Below, one piece after another: positions 35,001-48,272 of a stretch of DNA of 64,000 bases. The notes beneath the pieces are model-generated. The model had not been told where the DNA came from, searched no databases, and worked only from the letters and a program-made list of their open reading frames with translations. The stretch is from Laccaria trichodermophora (taxonomy: Eukaryota; Basidiomycota; Agaricomycetes; Agaricales; Hydnangiaceae): assembly GCA_018417955.1 (NCBI GenBank), contig JACTVC010000010.1, positions 1,004,763 through 1,068,762 on the forward strand, written 5' to 3'. The translations under genes were made by a program, and so were the position numbers. Position 1 is the first letter of the stretch, and each line of letters opens with the position of its first letter.

Positions 35001-38000
35001 TCACCAATTGCCCAGCAAGGTTTGTGAGCACTCCTAAGGAACAAATCAGATGAGTATGGGGATGTAACGACTATACTGACCTTCAACCGCGGCAAGTTAT
35101 ACTCGCGAGCAACGTTGACAATCGTCCTTAATTTTCGACGCATGTCAGCTTTAGAAATAGTAAACTGGTAAGAGCCAGAGCATTGGCAATATCGAGAAAC
35201 ATTGTCCGATTGGATTTGTTGACATTTTCCACATCGTAAGTCTTGTTGCGCGAAGTTTCGTTCCAAGGCTCTCGTCATTTCAATCAGCATGAACTCGATG
35301 GCAACGCGGTCGTATTCACCCCCGCAGTGGTTGCATAGCCATCTTGGATTTATATCCACATTGTTCGGAAGGAGTTCCGGATCACGACAGAAGTCAAAGT
35401 CTCGTAGAACGTCGCAGTGACGGCAAGGCACATTCGCCAACTTGAGTGGCTCGCAAGGATTTCGAAATGTTGCTTCGCCCGCAAACTCTCGAACACCCAC
35501 AAGCTCCAACAAGTTTCGTTTCAAAATTCCAACTTCGTTCCGATACTCCTTGGCCAAGGCGAAGACGGCACAAGCGAATTTAATAAACTCAAGGGTAGGA
35601 TTCGACATGTGGAGGTATGATCCAGGGAGGACGGGGAAACTGAATTCTCCGCTAGGTTCTTCCAGCGTATGATACTCCCGCTGCCGATCGTGAATGTTCG
35701 CAACCACCTTGAGCATCTTTCTTGTTAAACGTCGGGCAATGAATTCAGATATTAGCTCAATCTCGTTCGCTTTGACTGCGTCGCGCTGGGTCGCATCTGG
35801 AGCATCGTTTTGAAGAACTCGCAGCGGAGTTTTTGACGTCAGATTGAGCTTTTGTTTGATTCGATAGAGCTCAATGACGAAGTATTGAATTATCATGCTG
35901 AAATCGCCCTGGATTGCAGGAGGCAGGAACTGTTCAATATTCCAACGCATCTCCATGGCGAGTTCTTCTGGCGGTTCAAGCGCTAGCGGGTCTTCACATA
36001 CGATGCCACCGAGATTGGCGCGATCCATGCAAACCAGGAAATCGTAGAACCTCTCCGTGTTCAAGTATATATGTTGGAAGAGTTCATGCGATGTAACCGC
36101 TGTCGTTATGTATGTTGCGTATGCGTGGGCGGTGCCTGGAGGCTTTGACGTGGCCAGCAGGATAGTACTGAAGTCGGCATAAACCACTACGGAGCCAAGG
36201 CGTTTAAACTCAGCCAAGAGTTGAATAAATGTCTTCCGCATAAGACCATGTACGAAGCGGTGTATGCTCTGGTCATACAAATGCGAAGCGCTGGACGTTA
36301 TCCATCTCCAGAAATGGTCGAGGGCAAGATTTGCGGGATTTTCCATGTTTTGGATCTTATCAACGAGCCAAGATTTGAGCATGTTTTTCATGATACCAAA
36401 TGTCTGTGCAGAAACCTGCGTTTCGCCAAGCGTAAGGTCTCGTTGTGTTTCGCCACTAGCGTACTCGTCTAACGTATGGGATACCGAATCAAAGGCAGTC
36501 GCCCCTCCGCTGCCCTCGAGTTCGTTAACCATGACCGACTGCAATATGGAATTGACTGCAAGATTTCTGACTGTAATCTCTAGACAAACGTTCGAATAAA
36601 CGCCTGCTGAAAGGAAATCAGTTTTTGGAAGATCCTCGGTTGGCCGTCGGTCGTGCTCGATTCCTCCTAAATCTGGTTGGTCTCCCGGAGACCACCAAAG
36701 GACAATATCCTGCTGCACCAGACGGCGAGCAAAGCTGATGTCTGACAACAAGAGAGGTTGATCTCCCTCAATGTGTCCAACGGGGACATCATAATATTCG
36801 GCAAGGTCAATCATCCGATCAAGCCAAAGACCAAGCGATAGATATCGGTTCAACATCTTCTGGGCCAAGTGCGAATGCCAGGGGAAGATGTCAAGGGTGT
36901 GCGGACCTTTCGCCTGCGACATGCACAACACAGGGAATTTGGCCAGCTTTGGAACCAACCGGTCAAAATAGGACTGGTCTTTGCTCGACGATATGACGAC
37001 GATAAACGATTTGTCTTCGAAAAGTCCCAGCTCGCGGGAGACAGCTTTTAAAGCCGTTGTGTCATTGGAATGATAGGCAGTGTTGAACTTTGGTGCTGTG
37101 GGGTACGTGATGGAAACACTTGGACCGTACATTTGCCGTCTCTTTTCCAGAATTTCAGAGTAGACGGAATTTAGACGAGCAATTGGTTGTCGGTTGGTCG
37201 CAGGGTCAACAATATGGAGCCTAACCTCGCCCCCCGGCATGAAGACCGCGAAAACGTGAAGAGGGGCGTTTGCAGAGCATGCGTGGTATAAAAACAGGTA
37301 TTTGCCTAATTTGCCCTTGTCGAGGTATTTTTGGCGTGACGAAGAGGTCAAACAGCGATCGAGTTGGTTCAGATCAAATCCAACTTGTCGTGCGCGATTG
37401 AGGGTAAGACTCGAGTTGTCTGTATTGCACGTCTTGCCCAGCTTCAAAACGGCTCGGATCACGAGTGGTACCTACGTGGATTTAGTCAATGACGCTGTTT
37501 TGAAGGAGGTCTCATACTTACTTGTTGCTCAAAGACGCCATCGACATTGGGGTCATTTGTAAGATCAACGAAGTGCTCTTGAATCTTCTGATATACTTCT
37601 TCCCGTGCAACGATCTTGTAAAGATTGATACATGGAAGATCATGGGGCAAATTTCGAGTGACTTTTTCGCATGAGTAATATTCGGTTTGAAAGATGTCTT
37701 CTGCCGGTTTTTTGAGATGAATGTAGAATTCCCGTGGCACACGAAGGGGGACCGCAAGAAGCTCCGAGTCCACTTGAAGCCAGAGCATGAACCGTCCTGG
37801 AATCTTGCTTGGTCGAAGTTGGACAATATCCCAACGATGATTACTCCGGACCCTCGCCCCCTGGAACATCGACGGAATGACTGTCCCTCCGCCAAACCGT
37901 GCTTCTTGTTTTTTCTTCCACCTTGGACGCATCGCTTTGATCCACGCAGAGTAATTGACAGTGGGATTCGGAAGCGGTTTGTCAGTATCGTCCTGCTCTG

Positions 38001-41000
38001 GTGATTCTTCACGAACAAAACCACGCTTGACAAAGGAGAACCCCGGCCGGATGACTTGGCGGGACTCCAAACCAAAATCTTCCATATCAGCGGGTTGAGT
38101 TTCCTCTTCGTCTCCTTCTCCTTTTTGGCGGAAGAAGTCAGTGAGCTTATTTTGTTTAAACTTGTCGACTGCACCAGCGACCCGACGGAAAAGCCAGTCT
38201 GGATGGCGGACGCGCGGTACGGGGTTGGAAACTTTCTGCATAGCTGCCGGGATAGTGATCAGTTTCTGAATGACAGAACCCAAGCGTTCAATGTAATAGC
38301 TCCAGTCTAGGATCGAGCGAAGGTCAAAGGTGACTAGGCCATTGTCCTTCAACCATCTGCGAAGGTATGTTCGTTTCACGCTCTCTTCAGCAGAAAAAAT
38401 CGCGACTGGAATGGCTCTCTCCGTGACTGGGGCACCCATCGGTTTGGCCGAAATGATGAATTTACAAGCCAAGCCCTTGTCCTTGACCATCTGGTCACCC
38501 AAAAACTCAGCAAGCCGTTTCGCAGTGCTAATAGAAGTCGACTTCTGACCGCCATACTCTGCCAAAGTTTTGGACATGCTCCTGTTTTCGGCAATAAGTT
38601 CTACCAACTCGTCGTCGCCAAGACTCTCTGCTCGAGAATAAAGAACGTCGAGCCACTGGTCGGCTACTTGAGCCACAGCGGCGTAGCATTCCTGCGTGGT
38701 GGTACCGAGAAGGAACTTTTCAAAGATTTGAGATTGAAAGATTTTGATGAGTTGGAGTTCTCCGCGTCGCTTCACCTCGAATCCCTTGAGCTCTGCCAAA
38801 GACCCATCGTCGTTGAAGACAGCATACCTCTTCTTGAGCAGCTTGTCTTCCTCCTTCGAAGATGGAAGAATCATGGCCTTGTAAGGGCCATCCAGTTCAA
38901 AAAAGATAGAGTTCTCGCTGTGGATGACGTATTCGCCCGTGTCAGGGTCGAGATCGTGGTATTGGTGGTTGGTGAACTTTGCATGCACCAAGTGGTTCAG
39001 CATGGTACAAGGATATGAGAATCCAATGTTCTTCCCATTCGTAAGCTTGAACTTGAAATTCTCCGGGAACACGCCAGGAAGCATGCACCAAATCCCATCC
39101 GTGTCCAGCTCCAACGGCCGACCGATCTGTTCTACGAGAGCACGAGCCATCTGAATGATAGTAGCTCCCGTCAAACAAGTGATCCCAGCCATCTCCATAG
39201 AATGCCACCGTGCACCTTTGCGCATCACGTATCCGTAAAAAGAGTTCAGGATGCACTTGTGCGCGAGCTGCAGCGAATCATAAAGGACGATCATCTTCCT
39301 CGCCTCGTCAACCTCCGTAATGGACCGGCCTTCACCCACAAACGTGTCCAAATTCTTCTTCCACGTCTTGTGCAGACCCTTGTACTCATACCGACGATCT
39401 CTGAACCTGCGGACGGTATCAACGTAAAAGGGATTCTCCCTCTGACACACTATTGCCTCCCGGTTCTCGACCTTTGTGTCCTTCGTCTTCTTGTACACCT
39501 TGCGAGAGTAATCGCCCAGTCGTTTATGCAAGAGAGCCGTCTGCTCTGTCGGAGTCAAGTCAGGGAACCGTCGTTGGGGTCCTCCAGGACGCTTGGGGGG
39601 AAAAGACTCCTGATTTAAAGCATGCTTAATCATATTAAACTCGTCTCGGTGGGCGGGGAAGAATTCCCCTCGCCAGGCCCATTCGAGTCGACGGTCGCAC
39701 GTCTTTCCAGGCCGGTTGTAATCACAAACCGCGCAGACAGATTCGTCAACCATTGAATCAGGCTGGAGTCGGTTGGACAACATGATGTTGGGGTACATGG
39801 CCGCGACATCCAAATGGTAGATGAGGGGATTGTCGACACGCTTAGGATTATCTCGCATTACTTCGAGGGCCGCTTTGATCTCGGCCTTGACTTCTTCATA
39901 ATTGGTAACGTCGTCCAATGAACACTTTGATTCTTCCGTGATACAGAAAGTGAGAGCGGCATCAAGGTCATCTATCAGCTGTAAAACACGTATCAGAACG
40001 TTAACGCAAAAGAGTCGAGAGAAATGACCTGTTGTACTGCAGTTGGGACTATCTTGAAGTCAGTCGCAATGTCACTGCGGAAAACGCCAGCCTCAAGTGC
40101 CTCGACATGGCCGCCAACATACGTCTCAGAGGCAAGCAAATGGCCTTCATATGTGCTGCCGTGTGCATCTTCGTGTCTGTTTGGCATGATGATGTGCCCT
40201 CGGTAAGCTTCCACCTGCTCAAAAAATCAGTTACTGGCAAGGGCAGCAAATGAATAAAAAATACCATCAACAACGTTTCGCACAAAGTTCCACTTCCCTT
40301 CCGCAAAACCTCGTCAGGGTTGAGAGGAATAATGTTGCACAGTGAGAAAATGAATGGATGCACATATTTCATATAAAGATAATACGTCGCAACAGCATCG
40401 GAAACTGAGTATTGTGCAAGGGCTTGGGGTTGTTCCAATGCATATCTGCCAATACTATGAGTATCATTTCCAAGGTAGAAAAAACAAGAGCCTTACGGAG
40501 TCATCAACTCGGGATCAAGTTCAATGGGATTATACCCCAACTTGTACGTTGTAACAGCCTTCAAACCTTGGCTTCCTTGAGGCAAGTATGAATCACGTTT
40601 GACCCAACGGAAACAGTCCATATGAACACACGTCCTGCTCTTGTACTCGTCTTCTGTGTCCTTGGCAAATCCTGTTTCAAGGAACATGTCGATGCCGTTC
40701 ACCTTGGACCGTGCATCGAGGAAAGGGAAATCGAAAAAGTCGCCGTTGAAAGTAGCCATAACAGTCGGCTTCACGTCTTGTATATGCGAGAAAAAGCGTT
40801 TTATAGTTGCAGCCTTCCAAGCAGTAGATATCAGTCTTTCTTCTAGATCCAGATAAGAAAACGTACCTCGTCTTTCTCATTAAAAATAATAAAAGGTCCC
40901 TCGTACCCCTCTCTCGGGGTATACTCAAAATCTTCAATATCCTCGCTAACAATCTCCCTATTCGTAATCAAATAGCCCTGCCCGTCGACCATATACGAGA

Positions 41001-42094
41001 TCATCATGACCTGATCAATAGCCTGGTCGGGGAACTTGAGAGGAGCCTTCGTCGTCTCTATATCGTACGCCATAACAACCGGGTCCGCACGCTTGACCCT
41101 TTCCGCAATATGGCAGAAAGAAGGATGGCCAGCGGTGAACGTCACAGCGTACCACAGTCCCACACGAATATCGTTGTCGATGGCCACGCGCAGGTAATAG
41201 GGAATGTCGTACTCGCGAATATCAATGATGCCCTCCCGAGGATCCGAGTCCCTACCACCACCACCACCTCGCCCTGGTTGGGCACTCGTCGCCCAGGCCT
41301 CGTCTTCCATCTCAATATCCATAGCAGCAGTCTCACGGATAACCTCTGCATACGCGTCGACCGCGTCTCGTTTGGCGCTGTTCGCCTGGGCGAGGGGGAG
41401 GATGTCGCGTCGGACGGTGAGAAGGTCCGATATATTGTGGAAACATAACTGGAGGAAAAGTCGGCGGTGGCCCATTAGGTGATTGGGGACTTTAAGGTCC
41501 TCTTTCTTCTCTCGAGAAATACGACAAATCAGGCCTTCGTATTTCTTCTTCAGCCATTCTTCAACACTAGCTTCCGTGCCAGACTGCATATATTAGTTAG
41601 AAAAGAAAGATACCAAAAAAGAACGCGTAAATACCTTGCATGCGATACAAAAGTATGGTTCGTACTGGAAAGTACATTTGAACATCCCTCCATCATCTTG
41701 AATAAAATAAAAGTCAACCGCCGCTTTTCCAGAAGGCCAATCCGGATCCTTAACAAGCGTCTGCAAGGCCCGTCATCAGCACTTCATTCAATAAGCCGCC
41801 AAGGTCACTCACGGGATGCATATTAACAAGCCACCCCTCCCTCCTCACCCCCTCCTGTATCCTCCCAAACCCAAGCTTCTCATCAACCTCATCATTCAAC
41901 GCAGCCCTCTCGAACCTCTCAGCAAGCTGCGTACCGTCGTCTTCGCGAATGGGTACAGCATCTCCCGTCGCCTTTGAGCCCCCGCGTCCTCGACCGCGAC
42001 CACGCCATGAGCCTCCACGGTAGTTTGCACGAAAGTTACCTCTGCCTCTACCGCGCGCTGAGGAGAGACCGAATGTGCCGCGTCCTGGCGCCAT
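35001..42094 (-). CDS. POL2: DNA polymerase epsilon catalytic subunit
   Basis: This is the leading-strand replicative polymerase. The N-terminus is rich in Arg-Gly ([20 protein letters not shown]). The proofreading exonuclease motif [18 protein letters not shown] lies near 41060. The polymerase core has [20 protein letters not shown] (motif A), [20 protein letters not shown] (motif B) and [11 protein letters not shown] (motif C in the form typical of Pol epsilon), then [17 protein letters not shown]. The inactive second polymerase half follows. Two C-terminal zinc modules end the protein: [13 protein letters not shown] with CNHC, and [18 protein letters not shown]. The last exon, spliced at about 35033-35078, gives [15 protein letters not shown] and a TGA at 35001-35003. 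About ten short introns. Everything essential is present. Confidence 0.96.
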
Positions 42095-42183
42095 GTTGAG
42101 TTGCTTGAGGAGAGAACGGGGTTTGTCACAAAAAGTCGCGTCCCGTCACACAAATCGCGTCCTACATTTGATTTCAAATCAAG

Positions 42184-42598
42184 TACAGTCATCCACCTAC
42201 TAATGATAGACCCAAAATAAGAAATTAGCTTCAACAGATTAGAGCACAACCTTTCTCTACAAAAACTACGTGAAAATCTCTGATAAATGCCCTTCTATGA
42301 CCATACCAAATTTCAGAATATTTGACCCACATTTCACAGAGAAAAATTAAGATTATGGGTGTATCATTGAGGGGTGTGACTGTATTTGGCTATTTCCGAA
42401 AAACAGTCCATTTTGTATGCTCCACAGCTTTTCCAATTCTGCCTCAATTGCATCCAAATTATGTACGGCAGTAGATATGAGTTTTTACTACTTGGTACAA
42501 CTTGTTTCATGAAAATCGGTGTAGTATTGAGCGAGATATCTGCTAGTCAAAAGTGTATCAGATGGGGGTGGTGTATCATTAAGGGGTGGATGACTGTA
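42184..42598. mobile_element. MITE-like element with TACAGTCATCCACC inverted termini
   Basis: The left end 42184-42209 (TACAGTCATCCACCTACTAA) is the inverse of the right end 42573-42598 (ending GGGGTGGATGACTGTA). TA borders both ends and CAGT follows, as in Tc1/mariner elements. A third copy of the right-end motif, atcattgaggggtgtgactg, ends at 42384 inside. The unit may therefore be two overlapping or nested short elements (42184-42384 and the rest). No protein is encoded. It lies in the POL2-ASE1 intergenic region. Confidence 0.7.
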
Positions 42599-42739
42599 CA
42601 AATTTACATTCTTCAACAGAGTTCAAGAACTAGCTTGGTGCATAAAAATCGAAAAAAACATATCGAGTAAAGATGATAAAAATACGGGGAAAAAAAGTCA
42701 TAAAAAGGTCGTCAAAGCAATTCACTGTTACACCCATTC

Positions 42740-45361
42740 TCAATAATCTTCATCTTCCTCCTTCAACAACCCACCCACAAATCCACCTCCATACCTCATA
42801 CCCATCCCTCCAACACTCTCTATATGATCAATACTCGGTCTCGGCTTGAAACTCTCCCTCCGCGCCCTCGACGCCTTCTTCATAATCTCAACCCCAATCG
42901 ACGCGCCTCTCCCGGCATACCCAGCGCCAGCGCCAGCACTGGCACTAGGAAACCTCTTCCCACCACCTCCGCCACTAGCCCCAGCACCATACCCTACAGC
43001 AGACGTACTCCTCATCATACCAGGGTACGCAGAAGGCGGAGGTGCCAAAGTCGAACTAGTAGGCACCCTCCCATGCCCCAGTGCATGATGCTGCGTCCCA
43101 GGCCTAGGAATCGGCATGGCCAGATGTCCCGGTCTCGGTAACGACGACCCACCACTGCCACTGGGTGTCTTGCTCGGTATCTTTGTCGGTGACGCCCTCC
43201 CCCCAGCAACAACACCATTCCCACCTCGATACGCTCCCAACGGTGCCCTCCCACGCCCAGCACCAGCCCCAGATGCATAACTCAGAGTAGCACTATCTCC
43301 CAACCTCTGCCTCTTATTCGGTACAGAATGCGATGCGATACTCGATCCAGGTCTCACAGCAGGCGTAACCACCCCCGTCTTCGCGCCAGGAACATACGAG
43401 TGCACCGAATTGACAGGGGTAGTCGCTCGTGGAGGGACTGATCCAGCTCGAGGGGGCTTGCGTTTGTTCTCCTGATCAGCGGCGGTCACTGTCTCCATGA
43501 GGACCTGTAATATGCTTTCTCCATGAACGAGGAAAGGTCGGCCGCTCTCCTGTTCCCATTGAGGGATTGACGCCAAAAGATCCTGTTCGAGCTGCCATAG
43601 AACAATCAACAACCAGGATCAAAACGAAAGTTAAGTACTTACACGAGGCTTCTCCTTCGTGACCCTCTTCCGCATCTTCTCCTCCCTCAGAAGGCGGCCA
43701 GGATCTCGTCCACGACCAAGTAACCTGGTCTGGTCAGACGCAGCAGCAGCCAGTTCCTTCTCCTCCCCACAAATATCAAAATACTTCTTGATACCAGCAA
43801 GCAACGGTGCTTTCATCCTTCGTTCCTCTTTGAGTCGTTTGATCTCGTCTTCATGAATAGTAAGCAACTCCTCTGTGAACTCGTCTAAGAGAACAGAAAA
43901 TCATCAGCATCAAATAGCAACCCAATAAAAAAGAAAACACCCACCATCCGCAAACGGCGCAAAATCAGCCCTCTCCTCCTCCCCAACCATCAAATCATCC
44001 CACAGCTTCCCAATCTCCTCTCGTGCACTAGCAACAAACGTCCCCATCCTCTCCCTCTTCAACTCCAACATCCTCTCAAGCTCCTCCTCATACTCCCTAA
44101 CCGTCTCCTCCGTGCTCCCCCGATGCGCCTCCACAAACGCATCCATATCACCTTCCTCAACCCCAAGTCTCCTCCACAGCCCTTCAAGCTGATCGTACAT
44201 CGCCTGAATATGCGCCTCTCTCTTCTTCTTCGTGTTTTCCAGGGAAGCACGGAACGACTGGGCCCATGACAAAAGGCCCGGGACGGGATCGACGTTCTCC
44301 AGACCAATAGGGACGGTCTGGCTCTCGGTCAACGCCTCATCGTCAGCCTCGTCGATCCTGGCAACGAATTTCGCAAAAACGCGTTGATATTCTAATTCTG
44401 GGTTTGGAATGACATCGTGTCGGAAGAGGAGGGGCGTGATGGTCTTTGTGCGTGATGAGCGTGTAGGCGTGGATACGTCGAGGAATGGGTCATCAGACGC
44501 CGATTGCGACGTTGACGACCTGGTGTTCGAGCTAGATACGGAGGCGTTGAAGGAGAGAGGTGAGGATGTGAAATCGTCCAGGATTGGGGGCGGGATGCCT
44601 AGTTCTGTGTGTAGCCAGTCTATTTGTACAAATGTTGCGGATAGTTGGTTGAGCCGTTTCGTCTGCAAGAGTATTAGTTCATGGACTTTGAGAAGAAGGG
44701 AAAGTAAACCTACAACTTCCGCCTTGCCACGAACAAGTTCTTTCTCTAGTTTCATGAATCGTTCAGGAGTAACATCCCGATTTGCCTCTGCATCATGTTG
44801 GTTTTCTCCAGGGGCCACCAGTGGCTCGACGATATCCTGAGCATAATACTCTGGTGGCAACGTCCTCGCAAGAGCATTCAAGCGATTCGTGAGGGTATTG
44901 AGTTGTTCCAGCTTAGTGTGATACAACTAAACAATCAACCGTCAGGTCAACAACCAACAAAAATGACCCAAACCAAAGCTCACCTGTCGCAATTTCTCTT
45001 GATGTTCCGCAACGAGTTCATACCTTCTCGGAAGAACCTGTTCCTTCCTCAGCTCCCCAAGGCTACTCCCCGTCGCCTTGATATTCCCTCCAAGGGCCTT
45101 ACAGTACCTCAAACACTCATTCTCAACCCTATTACACTTCTCCATCCACCCCTCCACCTCCTTCCTCCTCAAATCAATCTGCTTCTCAACGCCTTTCACC
45201 AGCTGTTCCTGCAGCGCCTTCAACTCGTCTTCCAGAGCCGTAGGAGGCAAGCCCAGTTGAGCGTGCAGCGTTGGTAAAAGTTGAGTCTGGGTCTGCAGAT
45301 GGGTGTGCAGAGAGTTCAGCAAGGATGTCAACGTCATAGCCGACGACGACTGCGGCGACAT
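42740..45361 (-). CDS. ASE1: Anaphase spindle elongation protein (Ase1/PRC1/MAP65 family)
   Basis: Ase1 bundles antiparallel microtubules in the spindle midzone. The start MSPQSSSAMTLTSLLNSL at 45361 precedes a long coiled-coil region (LEDELKALQEQLVKGVEKQI, LYHTKLEQLNTLTNRLNALA, RLNQLSATFVQIDWLHTELG). The conserved microtubule-binding spectrin part follows (LWRRLGVEEGDMDAFVEAHR, REEIGKLWDDLMVGEEERAD, IHEDEIKRLKEERRMKAPLL and LLAGIKKYFDICGEEKELAA). These are the most conserved MAP65 stretches. The C-terminus is basic and Ser/Pro/Gly-rich, as expected for cell-cycle kinase control. Several short introns; stop at 42740-42742. It lies head to tail with the FAD monooxygenase, about 215 bp apart. 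Confidence 0.92.
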
Positions 45362-45575
45362 TTTTTTGGTTTTGTTCAAGGTTTCGCGGATAGTGATAAT
45401 GTAGAAATGGAGCAACAACAATGTCGAGAATAGAGAAACACGAGGAGCTAGAGTCAACCACAGTCCCGTCGCGCTTCCACCAACATCATGTGACCGCGTC
45501 GCGATCCCGGCTATTGCCGACCCATTACGCGCTGCATTTGTTCACAACTTTTTGGTCGTTAGAATCATAATGGCA

Positions 45576-47457
45576 TTACAACAACTCGCTCTCATCATCC
45601 TTAGATATCGACACCTCCAAATTCGCAGGGGCTTCACAACATAACCCCCTCTCAAATATCTTTCCCCACTGCGACCACCAATCATCCACCTGCTCAGTCG
45701 CATCGTGCGCGTACAGTGTAAGCTCATTCCCCCACACAGCCTTGAACGTCGTTTCATCCATCTGCCGCCAATCACCATACTCCAGCGCCTTGCGCAGCAT
45801 CTTGTCTCGCTCATCTTGGTGTGGTCCCGCGGGGCACATCAGCATTTGCTGGTGCTCCCGTTCCCAGATGTGTGTGGCCGAACACCGGGCTTGTCGGATG
45901 TCCTCGTATGCGCCTAGCAGCTGGGGGACTTGACTTCGATGTCGGATCCGCCCAAAGAGACAACCTAGTGTTTGTGCGTCTTCGATGGACAGTCCTGTAC
46001 TGTGATGCCCTCCGGGCTGTACCAACGTCATCAATCACTGACAAGGTAAAGAAAAACCAAGCTGACCGGTAATGGATGCGCCGCTTCACCCACAAGCACA
46101 ATCCTCGCTCGTTCACACACCATACCTTCCACAGGCGATCGAATCGTAAATATTCGAGACGAGACCGTCCGAGCCAATTTCAGCAACTTTTGGGATCTGG
46201 TCCAACCATCAGCTCATCCACATTCAACGAACGACGGCTTAATCACCTTGGCTCGAACTTGGTGATGTCCAAATTATATCGATCGATTGGACATGTATGT
46301 TGCCACTCTTCGTCTCCTTCCCTTATAGAAAGATCATAATGATATATAACTGCCATGGTAAAATCTTGACCCCCTGCCTGGACAAAAATCAGAAAAACCA
46401 CAAACCTACAAAGACAAGAACCTACCGTGAGGTTCCCATGAAAAGCGTACCCATCACCCAGCCATAACGACCACTAAACCCAGAGCCTCCGTCAATAACA
46501 ACTAGCATCGCCAACCAAGCCCCACTCACGACTGTTGAACTCCTCAAATGTCGGAGATCATCATCCGCTTCCAATAGGCTCGCAGGGATAGTGCACGTCG
46601 CGATCAAATGCCTTTCTCCCTTTCCTTCGTCCTTCTTGCCAGTGACCACTCCCCGGACAAGACTATCATATCCGTCCGCGCCGACCACGACGTCCGCAGA
46701 TAAAGTTTCCCCGCCTTCCAGCGATACGGACACCGTCTCCGAATCTGCTCCGATCACTTTGGTGTTAAACCTGAACGTAACTCCCTCCTGGACCGCAAGA
46801 TCGTAAAGCAGTGATTGAAGATCGCTATGCTACATTTTCCATCTCGTCAGAACTACATATGTCAAAGAGGCACAAGGAACTCACCTGAATAAATAGAAAA
46901 TCCGCAAGTAGATTCGAAAGAAATGATTCATTCATCGTCATATTCCCAATAAGTTCTCCTGAGCCACCTAGAACACAAGATTAGCAGGTAAGTAAGGGTA
47001 AGCTGCACAGCGAACCATTAAGGAGGGTAAATGTATCACATTTGTTAGCCATTTGATCCAAAGCAGGTCCAAGACCCCATTGGTTGAGTATGCGCGTCAT
47101 GTTGGGTGGTGACCTATGATTTAAAACCAAGGTAAGCGATTTATCCTCAGTGGCGAAAGAAGTATCTGACCGAAGTCCGCCTTGACTCTACACCAGGATT
47201 TAATTGACATTCCTCTCGCAAAGACATAATACAAACGCCTACCTTTACCAGCGCCTCACTTTTCTCAATAACCAAAACATCATGACCCGCTTTTCTCAGC
47301 GTATAAGCCGTCGCAAGACCTACATTCCACATAAAATTTAGACCGTTTCAAGAAAAATTCAAGGAAACACACAACCAACCTCCAATACTCCCTCCAACAA
47401 CGATAAACTTCAAACACACCGCAGCTTTGTGACATCTCGGCATAACCTGCACAGGCA
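45576..47457 (-). CDS. FAD-dependent monooxygenase (salicylate hydroxylase-like)
   Basis: The protein binds FAD through FIVVGGSIGGLATAYTLRKA (spliced near 47388) followed by GHDVLVIEK. It has the second dinucleotide site ADVVVGADGYDSLVRGVV, and the third FAD region ends PGGHHSTGLSIEDAQTLG. This set defines group A flavoprotein hydroxylases, which use NAD(P)H and oxygen to hydroxylate aromatic or related small molecules. The start is placed at MPVQVMPRCHK, close to the glycine motif. An ATG at 47632 would add 58 unusual residues. At least six introns. The substrate is unknown. Apart from an ordinary exon pattern I see no damage. It is not linked to an obvious biosynthetic cluster. Confidence 0.85.
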
Positions 47458-48272
47458 TCTGAGTCCGCACTGCGCCAGGAGCAGGCAACACAAGCGGCGT
47501 AAAGCAAAAAGGATCAGTCGTGTCGCCTCCGATGTGTCCAACTTCGCGAGCGGTATATGTATCCTTCTTCTCATTCGACAGCGTGTCCATCCCATCACAT
47601 TCCGCAGGCGAAGACTCGGAGCATGTGGACATTGATTATTGTCTCGGTGGAAAAAATCGTACTGACAATTCTTTACTTATACGTCGTTTCTTTGTTCCGT
47701 GTGAGGTTTCCCTGGATCTGCGTACTCGAATGGCGTTTGAGAGGTAAGTGGTATCCGTCGATGTCTCCTGAGTGTGGTTCCGAATTCCAGGAAGTTCTTG
47801 ACGCCTAGTATGTGCACTCAACAAAATTCATCGAGCAAGAAGAAGACGAAGTGGGCAGAAAAAAATAACTCGAGAAGCTCTCCCCGAGTGCTGTGCTGAA
47901 TCGTCGAAGATTGGTCGAAGAAGCGCAGATCTTGATATGAGAATTCGAAATGATGCCATCGACTCCGGATCCATTGCTTGGAACACTGAGAACAGTCTAA
48001 GTGTGCCAAGGCCAAGGGATTCGGTATCGTCCGTTCCCCGGGCCGAAATTTAAAGGGAGAAGTGCGATCGCACCTCATGCGCACGCGCAATTCCAATTGT
48101 TCAAAGGTTTACAATGGAGGCCAATGGGATGTATCGTGTCTGGGTTTCGAGGCTACGGATGCGTTGTAACGGCATTTTGTCAACATACGCAACTTGGTGG
48201 GTAGACAGTTGATTATGAACAGTGTTTTGAACTTATCATTTTCTTAAGATTTCGTTTTTTGTCATATTTTGG
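47458..48272. other. Intergenic region with no supported gene
   Basis: It includes the presumed promoter and leader of the monooxygenase. A TATA-like run (ttatatataaac) lies near 48272. No coding pattern was seen. Confidence 0.5.

Noticed and set aside
37687..39618. Long plus-strand frames opposite POL2
   Set aside because: They are antisense shadows of a highly conserved coding region.
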